A DNA stretch of 64,000 bases, taken from positions 46,634-110,633 of the forward strand of contig CAZECG010000004.1 in the NCBI GenBank assembly GCA_964510535.1, read 5' to 3'. Of this stretch, positions 54,062 to 61,342 are shown one piece after another. The stretch is from JAJPXC01 sp964510535 (GTDB lineage: Bacteria > Bacteroidota > Bacteroidia > Bacteroidales > Muribaculaceae). Within the stretch, counting starts at the first letter, position 1. The number at the start of each line of letters is the position of its first letter. Made by a program: the position numbers and the translations under genes. The notes below the pieces were generated by a model, which did not search any database, was not told the DNA's origin, and worked only from the letters and a program-made list of their open reading frames with translations.

Positions 54062-54652
54062 TTAATAAGCGAGATTCGGGCGTTTTATGCCTTCGATTAT
54101 AAAGCTGATGATGTCTCGGCTTGATGATTGCTCTTCACCGTGATGATCATCCGCGTTTTCATGTAGTTGCATTGCATAGATGCCGTGAAGCACGGCTGAA
54201 ATCAGCGGTAGCAGCCGCCCGGCTTGCTCTCTGTCGAAACTGCCGTCTGCGACACCCTCGGCGGTGATGAGATTGAGAATTTCGTTGACTTTGGCCGACG
54301 CTAATCGCCTGACACGCCCGATGCGTTTGTATTCAAACGAGAAAAACGAGCGCAAAGTGTCTTGGCGGTTGTCGCTCAACAGTGCCAACCTATGTTCGAG
54401 AAACAGACGCAGCTTTTCTGTGGGAGTGTGTCGCGACATGGCGATTTCGCGCAGATTGGTGACAAGGCGTTCGCTCTCTCGCTCGATGACGGCGTTGTAG
54501 ATGTCGCGCTTGTTTTTAAAGTAGGTGTAAATCGTGCGTCGTCCCTTGTCTGAGGCGTTGGCGATGTCATTCATCGTCGTGTTCTCAATACCGTTTTTGA
54601 CAAACAGTTGCTTGGCGACATCAATTAATTTTTCTCGGGTTTTGGAAACCAT
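54062..54652 (-). CDS. TetR/AcrR family transcriptional regulator
   Basis: A 196-residue repressor. N-terminal helix-turn-helix at about 7-53: REKLIDVAKQLFVKNGIENT, TMNDIANASDKGRRTIYTYFKNKRD. The remainder is the helical ligand domain, ending with a His/Glu-rich stretch HENADDHHGEEQSSS near 165-178 and a last helix IISFIIEGIKRPN. It is divergent from dacB and 177 bp upstream of fabG, so either the fatty-acid run, dacB or itself may be the target. Confidence 0.9.
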   Translation of the reverse strand: MVSKTREKLIDVAKQLFVKNGIENTTMNDIANASDKGRRTIYTYFKNKRDIYNAVIERESERLVTNLREIAMSRHTPTEKLRLFLEHRLALLSDNRQDTLRSFFSFEYKRIGRVRRLASAKVNEILNLITAEGVADGSFDREQAGRLLPLISAVLHGIYAMQLHENADDHHGEEQSSSRDIISFIIEGIKRPNLAY

Positions 54653-54678
54653 TGCTGCACAAACTTACATTCAGTGTG

Positions 54679-54686
54679 CAAAATTA
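54679..54686 (-). promoter_or_regulatory. -7 box (TAATTTTG) of the TetR gene
   Basis: On the minus strand TAATTTTG, 26 nt before the TetR ATG. Another match, TAAGTTTG at 54667-54660, would leave almost no leader. No -33 motif. Confidence 0.38.
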
Positions 54687-54707
54687 CATATTTTATTGGA
54701 ATATGAC

Positions 54708-54715
54708 TATCTTTG
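54708..54715 (+). promoter_or_regulatory. -7 box (TATCTTTG) of dacB
   Basis: TATCTTTG ends 15 nt before the preferred dacB ATG at 54731. It is 21 bp from the divergent TetR box, so one repressor site could cover both. Confidence 0.42.
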
Positions 54716-54730
54716 TGTGATTTTATATCT

Positions 54731-56047
54731 ATGAAAATGAAAAAATTAATTATATTGGCCATTGCGGCTGCATTGCTTTCTAATTTGTCGGCAGCGCCGA
54801 TTAAGGGCATTGACGATGCCGCAACTGTTGGGGTGTACATCAAAGACTTGCGCAACGGGAAGATTGTCGCCGACCATCGGTCGGCCGCAGCCATGACACC
54901 TGCGAGCGTTATGAAATGCCTCACAACAGCGACAGCCATGAAAATCCTCGGCCCGGAATACCGCTTTGAAACTCCTGTTTATCTTGTCGGAACTCAGCGC
55001 GGTTCGACTCTCAATGGGCGTGTGGTTATTGAAGCGTCGGGCGACCCCACTGTCGATAGCCGTTATTTTGCCGACCGTATCGGCTTCACTGACTCTATCA
55101 TAGCTTTGCTGTCGCGCAACGGCATCAGGCAATTGCGGGGCGACATCGTGGTCGATCAGGCGCGTTTTTCCGATGTCGGCCCCTCCCCGCGATGGGAAAT
55201 AGGCGACGTGGCTTGGGACTACGGCGCGGCGTTCTATGGGTTTAACTACGCCGACAATCTGGTTACCGTTGATTTGTCAACACTTGAGACAGAGCCGCGA
55301 TTGGTTAAATTTGACGTTAAGAGGGGAGATAAGTCGGGAAGTTTTGATTTGGTCAGAGGTGTCGGCTCGACAACGCTCCGAGTTGATGGGAAAATCGGCA
55401 AGCGCAAATCGGTCGACACGCCGGCTCCAAATCCGGCCGAACTGTTTAAAGTGAAAATGATGTCGGCTCTCCGTGACGCCGGAGTAACCTACGAACTGCT
55501 TGCCACTGCCGATGGTGATACGATTGACGTGTACCGCCATCAATCCCCGTCGGTCGCTGAGATTAGCCGTAGCCTCATGCACCGTAGCGACAACATGATG
55601 GCCGATGCCATGCTCAGGGCTGTCAGCGAGAAGAAATCACTTGCGGCTGCTGTAGCAACAGAGAAGAAGCTATGGGACTCGCTTGAAGTGAAATTAAGCC
55701 CGGTGAGGATACATGACGGGAGCGGTCTTGTGAGGGTAGATGCCATCACCCCCCGCGCCCTCGGCGAACTGCTTGTGGCGATGGCTGGCGACACCGCTTA
55801 TGTGTCAGCGTTCCCACTCGCCGGATTTGACGGAACAGTCAGCAATTTCCTCCGCGAAACTCCGCTTGAGGGTATGATGGCGTTGAAAAGCGGTTCGATG
55901 ACATCCGTCAGAAGTTACGCCGGCTACAAACTCGACGGCGATGGAAAGCCTACCCACGCAGTTGTGATAATGGTAAATAATTCGTTTCTAAAGCCTGCCG
56001 AATTGCGTAAATGCCTGCAGGCCTACCTGTTGTCGGTTTTCGACTGA
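54731..56047 (+). CDS. dacB: D-alanyl-D-alanine carboxypeptidase/endopeptidase, PBP4 family
   Basis: A 438-residue exported penicillin-binding protein of class C type 4, trimming peptide stems and cutting cross-links. Signal peptide MKMKKLIILAIAAALLSNLS, then AA. Active-site motifs are S59-VMK62 (PASVMK), SDN at 286-288 and KSG at 386-388. The large insertion between motifs one and two is the PBP4 domain II/III (LRGDIVVDQARFSDVGPSPRWE). A longer frame begins 18 nt upstream, but MKMKK gives the proper signal sequence. It is the last chromosome-backbone gene before the AT-rich island. Confidence 0.94.
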   Translation: MKMKKLIILAIAAALLSNLSAAPIKGIDDAATVGVYIKDLRNGKIVADHRSAAAMTPASVMKCLTTATAMKILGPEYRFETPVYLVGTQRGSTLNGRVVIEASGDPTVDSRYFADRIGFTDSIIALLSRNGIRQLRGDIVVDQARFSDVGPSPRWEIGDVAWDYGAAFYGFNYADNLVTVDLSTLETEPRLVKFDVKRGDKSGSFDLVRGVGSTTLRVDGKIGKRKSVDTPAPNPAELFKVKMMSALRDAGVTYELLATADGDTIDVYRHQSPSVAEISRSLMHRSDNMMADAMLRAVSEKKSLAAAVATEKKLWDSLEVKLSPVRIHDGSGLVRVDAITPRALGELLVAMAGDTAYVSAFPLAGFDGTVSNFLRETPLEGMMALKSGSMTSVRSYAGYKLDGDGKPTHAVVIMVNNSFLKPAELRKCLQAYLLSVFD

Positions 56048-56321
56048 CACAGCATTTTAACGCCTCGTCAGAGTTAGAACTCCCCCTGTAGTCCGGCACC
56101 CATAAGACGCAACGCCCCGTTCCGTCACTCAACCGCTCCAGCAGAGCGAAGACCCCCTCGGACACCGCGCCGACGGCACCGACGCTTTTTCTCCCATTCG
56201 GTCAAAGCTGCTTCGTAGTCTATACCATCTACATCGGCTGCGAAAAGTGGGTCAGCAGCAAAACCCGGTTGAATTGTTAAAAAACGCCCAAGTATTCGCC
56301 TTAATTTTAGGGGTCAAAGTG

Positions 56322-56388
56322 GATAACGTTTGCGGTGTCGGAATTGTCTGACATATGTGATAACGTTATCGATTCCCGACAGGGAATC
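56322..56388. repeat. Cluster of palindromes
   Basis: GATAACGTT at 56322-56330 recurs inside a perfect 12-bp palindrome GATAACGTTATC at 56359-56370. This is followed at once by the hairpin GATTCCC-GACA-GGGAATC at 56371-56388. Possible operator, recombination site or terminator; none can be chosen. Confidence 0.5.
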
Positions 56389-56642
56389 GCCGTGAGCCGT
56401 TCTCCCTCGCCGTTAATATGATTTTAACAACCACCGTTTTACATTGATACATTTTTAGATGTTCCGAAAAATATGGTTTTGGATGAAGTTTCTCTTTTAG
56501 ATGCTTGCGTTTCTTCTATATGTTGCGATTGCAAGTAATCTCCGCCGAAAGGCTTCACTCGAACTTGCGAGCCGTGTGAGGCTTGTCCGAATAAATCCCT
56601 AACTCAGAAAATAATCTGCGTCAAATGCTTGCGTAATTAACG

Positions 56643-56682
56643 ATAGTTTATTGTCTTTGCATTATCAAAGACAACAAACTAT
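56643..56682. promoter_or_regulatory. 17-bp inverted repeat ahead of the small gene pair
   Basis: ATAGTTTATTGTCTTTG and its reverse complement (one mismatch) flank 6 nt, CATTAT, 38 bp before the ATG at 56720. The left arm ends in GTCTTTG, close to a -7 box. A repressor operator or leader hairpin are both possible. Confidence 0.5.
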
Positions 56683-56719
56683 TGATTATTTTTCTCAGCA
56701 AGACAATTTCGTTGCCGAC

Positions 56720-56944
56720 ATGGTTGAAGCCTACAAAGCAGGCTTAATCGGCGGTGCGTTTCGGCCGTACATCGAATGGAAAACCGGTGGTCCTCTCTTT
56801 AATAAAGAACAAGCCTATTCGATGATGAAAGCCGCAAGCGACATCCTCGAACAAATGTTTGATGACCCGGAAGCCGACTCGCAGCTCCAAGAGTATCTTG
56901 AAGCAATCGACAGCGAGTTGACCAACATACTGCCGATGCTATGA
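56720..56944 (+). CDS. Small helical protein, partner of DUF5053-like gene
   Basis: A 74-residue protein, MVEAYKAGLIGGAFRPYIEW, with a helical C-terminal half SMMKAASDILEQMFDD and acidic composition. A TTG start at 56651 would give 97 residues but sits inside the palindrome, so the ATG is preferred. It overlaps the next gene by 4 nt. Not recognised as a named family; the coupled DUF5053-like neighbour suggests a mobile-element accessory pair. Confidence 0.65.
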   Translation: MVEAYKAGLIGGAFRPYIEWKTGGPLFNKEQAYSMMKAASDILEQMFDDPEADSQLQEYLEAIDSELTNILPML

Positions 56945-57204
56945 ACGGCGAACTTATCCGCATCCGCCAAATCGACGGTGCGCAGATCCTCGACACGATG
57001 AACTGCGCTACCATTGCCGAACGCTTCTTCGGTCGTTCTCGTGCGTGGTTCACTCAACGCCTGAACAACAATATCGTCAACGGCAAACCTATCTCGTTTA
57101 AGCCCGAGGAACTCCGCACGCTCCGTTCCGCACTTGAAACTCTCGCCGCCGAACTCAACGACTTTGACGCTAATTTGCCGACAGACGACCGCTCGGGGGT
57201 CTAA
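56941..57204 (+). CDS. DUF5053-like small protein
   Basis: An 87-residue protein. The central segment IAERFFGRSRAWFTQRLNNN, then IVNGKPISFKPEELRTLRSA, matches the pattern I know from DUF5053 (a winged or helix-turn-helix-like motif with S-R-x-W-F/L-x-Q-R-L followed by VNGKP). These occur in Bacteroidetes conjugative elements and phages; function unknown but DNA binding is plausible. It is coupled by ATGA to the gene before it and followed by a terminator. Confidence 0.75.
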   Translation: MNGELIRIRQIDGAQILDTMNCATIAERFFGRSRAWFTQRLNNNIVNGKPISFKPEELRTLRSALETLAAELNDFDANLPTDDRSGV

Positions 57205-57230
57205 TTTTGCCACTTCTTTAAGATTGTTTA

Positions 57231-57263
57231 TGTTGGGTGTGCTTGAATTTTGCCCACCCAACA
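57231..57263. terminator. Hairpin after the DUF5053-like gene
   Basis: TGTTGGGTG at 57231-57239 pairs with CACCCAACA at 57255-57263 around a 15-nt loop. It separates the small gene pair from the restriction operon; the T-run is poor (ATTTAT). Confidence 0.6.
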
Positions 57264-57274
57264 ATTTATCTTTG
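57243..57274 (+). promoter_or_regulatory. Promoter candidate of the restriction-modification operon
   Basis: TTG at 57243-57245, 21 nt, then TATCTTTG at 57267-57274, followed by GC. The -33 lies in the loop of the preceding hairpin. A second -7 box, TAATTTTG at 57306-57313, lies downstream. The leader would be about 120-160 nt. Confidence 0.52.
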
Positions 57275-57436
57275 CAGCGGCTTACAAAGTATCAAAATTT
57301 TTGCTTAATTTTGTAAACTAATGTGCGCTCGTGCTGACAAAGACCAAAGATAATTTAAACTTCAAAATTTAAATACTTCTCGTAGTCGCATAGGGTTAGG
57401 TCTCCTGTTAGCAACTGCAAAATTAGATTTATTCAT

Positions 57437-58570
57437 ATGAGGAAGACGCTTGACTTTATAGACTTATTTGCCGGCTGCGGAGGACTATCATTAGGTCTTG
57501 AACAAGCTGGCTTTACGCCTATTCTTGTCAATGAGATTGTACCTCAATTTTCCGAAACTTATCGTAAAAATCGCAATCTCCCTAATGATGCCTTTTACGT
57601 CGGAGATATTTGTCAACTCAACTTAGATTTCTCAACGTCAGAATCTTACTATAATATACCTTTAGTTTGTGGAGGTCCTCCTTGTCAAGGTTTTTCTATG
57701 GCTAATCGTCAACGAATAATTGATGACCCAAGAAATATGCTATACAAAGAATATTTAAAATTTCTTTGTAAAGTAAGACCGAAGTTTTTCATTATGGAAA
57801 ACGTTAGAGGTATGCAATCTCGCTGGAGTGAAATTGAATCCGACTTTAATACATATCTTAATTTCGACAAAGACGAATACAGGTTTACCGGCAAGCTTTT
57901 ACTCGCCGAAGATTTTGGCGTGCCTCAGCATCGAGAAAGATTTATTGTTATTGGCAATCGACTTGGAATTAATCCTGAGGAGATATTCAATAAAATCTTT
58001 TTCTTAAAACGACATCCTTTCGTTTTAGGTGATGCTCTTTATGGCTTACCAAAATTAGGAGTAAAAGCGACAAAAGGTAAAAACGACGTTGAAGATGAAG
58101 CCTCTGGATACACAGAATGTCATTTTACATATCCACAAACTGAATTCTATTCTTTTATAAATGGTAATAAAGTAATTGACACGCTTTATAATCATAAAAA
58201 TAGATATAATAATCCTCGAGATGTAGAAATATATACACGACTTCCACAAGGCGGAAATTCATTACATGAATCAATCGCCGATATTATGCCGTATTCGAGG
58301 CGAAATGACATTTTTAAGGATAAATATTACAAACTCCAAGAAGATAAGATTTGCAAGACAATCACTTCACACATGAGATACGATTGCAATATGTATATCC
58401 ATCCTTGGTATTCTCGAGGTCTGACACCACGTGAAGCTGCAAGAATTCAAACATTCCCGGATGACTTCGTATTTTATGGAGCACAGAATATGTGGTATGC
58501 TCAAATTGGTAATGCTGTACCAGTTAAATTAGCATATGCAATAGGAACAGCAATAGCGACTTATTTATGA
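57437..58570 (+). CDS. DNA (cytosine-5-)-methyltransferase, first of pair
   Basis: A 377-residue C5 methyltransferase. Motif I is DFIDLFAGCGGLSLGLEQAG at 6-25, motif IV GGPPCQGFS with catalytic C83, motif VI ENV at 121-123, motif VIII QHRERFIVIG and motif X QIGNAVPVKLA at the end. The target-recognition region lies between VIII and IX (about 190-300). It protects one strand or one half of a recognition site together with the second enzyme. The next gene overlaps by 4 nt. Base composition is clearly more AT-rich than the dacB side. Confidence 0.96.
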   Translation: MRKTLDFIDLFAGCGGLSLGLEQAGFTPILVNEIVPQFSETYRKNRNLPNDAFYVGDICQLNLDFSTSESYYNIPLVCGGPPCQGFSMANRQRIIDDPRNMLYKEYLKFLCKVRPKFFIMENVRGMQSRWSEIESDFNTYLNFDKDEYRFTGKLLLAEDFGVPQHRERFIVIGNRLGINPEEIFNKIFFLKRHPFVLGDALYGLPKLGVKATKGKNDVEDEASGYTECHFTYPQTEFYSFINGNKVIDTLYNHKNRYNNPRDVEIYTRLPQGGNSLHESIADIMPYSRRNDIFKDKYYKLQEDKICKTITSHMRYDCNMYIHPWYSRGLTPREAARIQTFPDDFVFYGAQNMWYAQIGNAVPVKLAYAIGTAIATYL

Positions 58571-59634
58571 AGCATATTGAATTATTTGCAGGAATAGGTG
58601 GCTTTCGTACTGCTATGGAATGTATTGAAAAAGATTTTTCATTTCCATTCCATTGTGTCGGCTTTTCCGAAATTGATGTCAACGCAATCAAAACTTACAA
58701 AGCAAATTATGATGTTTCAACAGAAATTGAAATGGGTGATATTGTAAGTTTTAATTCCTTGATGTCGAATTACGACGAATTGGATTTTGATTTGCTTACT
58801 GGCGGTTTTCCTTGTCAAGCATTCAGCATGATGGGCAAACAAAAAGGATTTGACGACAATCGAGGTACAATGTTTTTCCAAATTGAGAAAATACTAAAAG
58901 CTAAAAGACCTCGATATGTAATTTTGGAGAATGTAAAGAATCTGTTGACACACGACAAGGGAAATACTTTTAGGGAGATAAAAAACAGGTTAGAATCGAT
59001 TGGTTATAATGTCTATTATGACATCTTTAACACAATGAATTTCAAACTCGCCCAAAAGCGTAGCCGAGTTATAATTTTTGCCACAACAGAAAAACTTGAC
59101 TCTTCATTTTCGTTTTCATCAGACGTTATTAATACAATTTTTCTTCAAGACATCGACAAGTTTGAATCAATTCTAATTCAAGATTCTGTTCTTGACATTC
59201 TTTCAAAGCAAGTTGATGAAAAGTATTATTTGTCAGAGCGAATTAAACCGACTATCTTAGCTGACGGATCTAAAAATTTTATTTCTAAATCAGAGATTAA
59301 TCAACTTATTGCACGACCACTAACGGCAACAATGCATAAAATGCATCGTGCCTGCCAAGATAATTATTATAGCGATGGGTTTATTAATTCTGATGATCCA
59401 GTTGAGTATTTGAGTATCGACTTTACAAAAGAACAATTAGCGGCGCAGCATATTCGCAAACTTACACCTTACGAAGCTTTTGCATTGCAAGGTTTCAAGC
59501 CATCGTTCGTTGATAATGCACGAAAATCAAAAGTATCAGATGGTGCTCTTTATAAACAAGCCGGGAACGCCGTAAGTGTTAATGTAATCTACGCGGTATT
59601 ATATTATTTATTCATTCATGAACATCTGAGATAA
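58567..59634 (+). CDS. DNA (cytosine-5-)-methyltransferase, second of pair
   Basis: A 355-residue C5 methyltransferase, distinct from the first. Motif I KHIELFAGIGGFRTAME, motif IV GGFPCQAFS with catalytic C83, motif VI ENV at 121-123, motif VIII QKRSRVIIFA and motif X QAGNAVSVNVI. The target-recognition region (about 180-300) bears no visible resemblance to that of its neighbour. Paired m5C enzymes with different TRDs are typical of asymmetric sites, as in LlaJI. It overlaps the first gene by 4 nt and is 1 bp from the McrB-like gene. Confidence 0.96.
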   Translation: MKHIELFAGIGGFRTAMECIEKDFSFPFHCVGFSEIDVNAIKTYKANYDVSTEIEMGDIVSFNSLMSNYDELDFDLLTGGFPCQAFSMMGKQKGFDDNRGTMFFQIEKILKAKRPRYVILENVKNLLTHDKGNTFREIKNRLESIGYNVYYDIFNTMNFKLAQKRSRVIIFATTEKLDSSFSFSSDVINTIFLQDIDKFESILIQDSVLDILSKQVDEKYYLSERIKPTILADGSKNFISKSEINQLIARPLTATMHKMHRACQDNYYSDGFINSDDPVEYLSIDFTKEQLAAQHIRKLTPYEAFALQGFKPSFVDNARKSKVSDGALYKQAGNAVSVNVIYAVLYYLFIHEHLR

Positions 59635-59635
59635 T

Positions 59636-61342
59636 ATGCAAGACCTTAAAAAAATTGTCGCCCGTCAAGATGCTGACTTTAAATTATCTCCAAGCTCATC
59701 AAATGAGACAAGCATAAATCTTTCAAACGAGATTTCCAACTTTATCTCAGATGTCAGTGGTGAGGTTAGATTCAAAATTTTCAAGTCTGAGCTGATTAAG
59801 GCAATTAGCACTTTGTGCATAATACCCAAAGTATATTATAAGAAAGAAAAAGAACCCTCTTCAATCACAAAATTATTCGCAGACCTATATCAACAAGTTG
59901 TAAATCAATTTGGAGATTCGAGCACCTCGTTTTACGATATAAATATTCTTAAACGAGATGATGGCAGAGCATATTTCAATGGTTTGAAGAAAGCTAATGG
60001 CTTTAGTTTCCGATCATTCTTAGTAGAACAATACTCTGAAATTACATTCTCGAAAGAAGATGATGGCATTATCTCAATGCATTTAAATACGTATCTTCCC
60101 CTGGATGATGTTGAGCGAAAAGAGGTTGTAGAAGTCATAAATGAAATCGGTTCTTTACCGCTCCAACAAATAGTTTTCGGAGCACCTGGCACAGGTAAAT
60201 CTAATAAGATAAATACTGATGCAAAAGTCTATGAAAGTAATTCTATAAGAACTACTTTTCACCCTGATAGCGACTATTCTTCTTTTGTCGGTTGTTATAA
60301 ACCTACAAAAAAAGAAAAACACTCCAATCTAATGCCTTCTGACAAATTGATTGCAGAAGCTAAGAATATATCCGGAGTTGCAAATCAAGTTAAATATTTG
60401 TGCGATAACGCCGATAATCTTGTCATCGCTGCTAACGAGCTGAATATTTCTTTGAATAAGCTCATTTGGGAATCTTTTGGATGGCATAACGAAACCTACT
60501 TTGCATCGTTCCTCGAATTAATCCAAAAAGAAAGAGCTAATTTCGGAGGTGAAATCACTTACGAGTTCTGTCCGCAAGCGTTCACAAATGCTTACGTTAA
60601 CGCTTGGAAGAACCTCGAGGAGCCTTATTACTTGATTATCGAAGAAATCAATCGTGGAAACTGCGCCCAAATTTTTGGCGACATTTTCCAGCTATTGGAC
60701 CGTGATGAAAACGGCTTCTCATCGTATAAAATCACTCCCGACCAAGACCTCGCACACTATCTTCGTTCTCAGTTCAAAGATAGCGACATCGATGATGAAG
60801 ATATTAAGTCCGGTTGCAAAATGCAGTTACCGAACAATCTTCACATTTGGGCTACGATGAACACAAGCGATCAATCGCTATTCCCGATTGACTCTGCGTT
60901 CAAACGTCGTTGGGATTGGAAATATATGCCAATTGACTACACAGACCTTGGTCACTATATTTCTTGCGAAGACAAAAAATATAGTTGGTCTGACTTCCTT
61001 GAAAAAGTCAATGAACATATTGAAGCCACTACACAATCGGAAGACAAAAAACTCGGTTATTGGTTTTTAGCACGCAAAAATCAGGACGAAATCACAACCG
61101 AACTTTTTGTATCAAAGGTTATCTTCTACTTATGGAATGACATCTTTAAAGATTTTGCTTCTGCCGGTAATAGCATATTCAAAGATGAGTATAGCAAATT
61201 CCACAAATTCTTTGATAACAAAGGAAACGCCAAATCTGAAGTCGTTAAACAATTCTTGGACAACTTAGGTGTTAGTTTTATATCTAACAAAGAAGCCTCC
61301 GATAACAGTGCTAATAACGATACCGTAGAAGCAGAGGCATGA
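59636..61342 (+). CDS. McrB-like GTPase/AAA+ restriction subunit (LlaJI R1-like)
   Basis: A 568-residue AAA+ motor of the McrB branch. Residues 1-170 form a non-AAA N-terminal part, expected to recognise DNA. Walker A GAPGTGKS is at 182-189, Walker B YYLIIEEINRGN at 331-342, the GTPase signature MNTSDQS at 408-414 (McrB MNTxDxS) and the Arg finger SAFKRRW at 420-426. It should use GTP to translocate or activate the nuclease subunit. It overlaps the nuclease gene by 4 nt. It differs from E. coli McrB in its N-terminus and in being paired with methyltransferases. Confidence 0.93.
   Translation: MQDLKKIVARQDADFKLSPSSSNETSINLSNEISNFISDVSGEVRFKIFKSELIKAISTLCIIPKVYYKKEKEPSSITKLFADLYQQVVNQFGDSSTSFYDINILKRDDGRAYFNGLKKANGFSFRSFLVEQYSEITFSKEDDGIISMHLNTYLPLDDVERKEVVEVINEIGSLPLQQIVFGAPGTGKSNKINTDAKVYESNSIRTTFHPDSDYSSFVGCYKPTKKEKHSNLMPSDKLIAEAKNISGVANQVKYLCDNADNLVIAANELNISLNKLIWESFGWHNETYFASFLELIQKERANFGGEITYEFCPQAFTNAYVNAWKNLEEPYYLIIEEINRGNCAQIFGDIFQLLDRDENGFSSYKITPDQDLAHYLRSQFKDSDIDDEDIKSGCKMQLPNNLHIWATMNTSDQSLFPIDSAFKRRWDWKYMPIDYTDLGHYISCEDKKYSWSDFLEKVNEHIEATTQSEDKKLGYWFLARKNQDEITTELFVSKVIFYLWNDIFKDFASAGNSIFKDEYSKFHKFFDNKGNAKSEVVKQFLDNLGVSFISNKEASDNSANNDTVEAEA

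Larger units (their letters stand above)
56048..56719. other. Gene-poor segment between dacB and the AT-rich island
   Basis: No intact gene is supported. Possible relics: on the minus strand about 56310-56116, a stop-to-stop frame LKLRRILGRFLTIQPG, AADPLFAADVDGIDYEAALTEW, KKR has coding-like composition but no usable start; on the minus strand about 56600-56500 another frame reads RLASSSEAFRRRLLAIAT. Palindromes occur at 56322-56388 and 56643-56682. It probably marks the left boundary of horizontally acquired DNA. Confidence 0.5.

Noticed and set aside
55950..56165. 71-codon minus-strand frame over the dacB 3' end
   Set aside because: It overlaps the conserved dacB C-terminus in antisense and has no recognised domain; kept only as part of the junction discussion.
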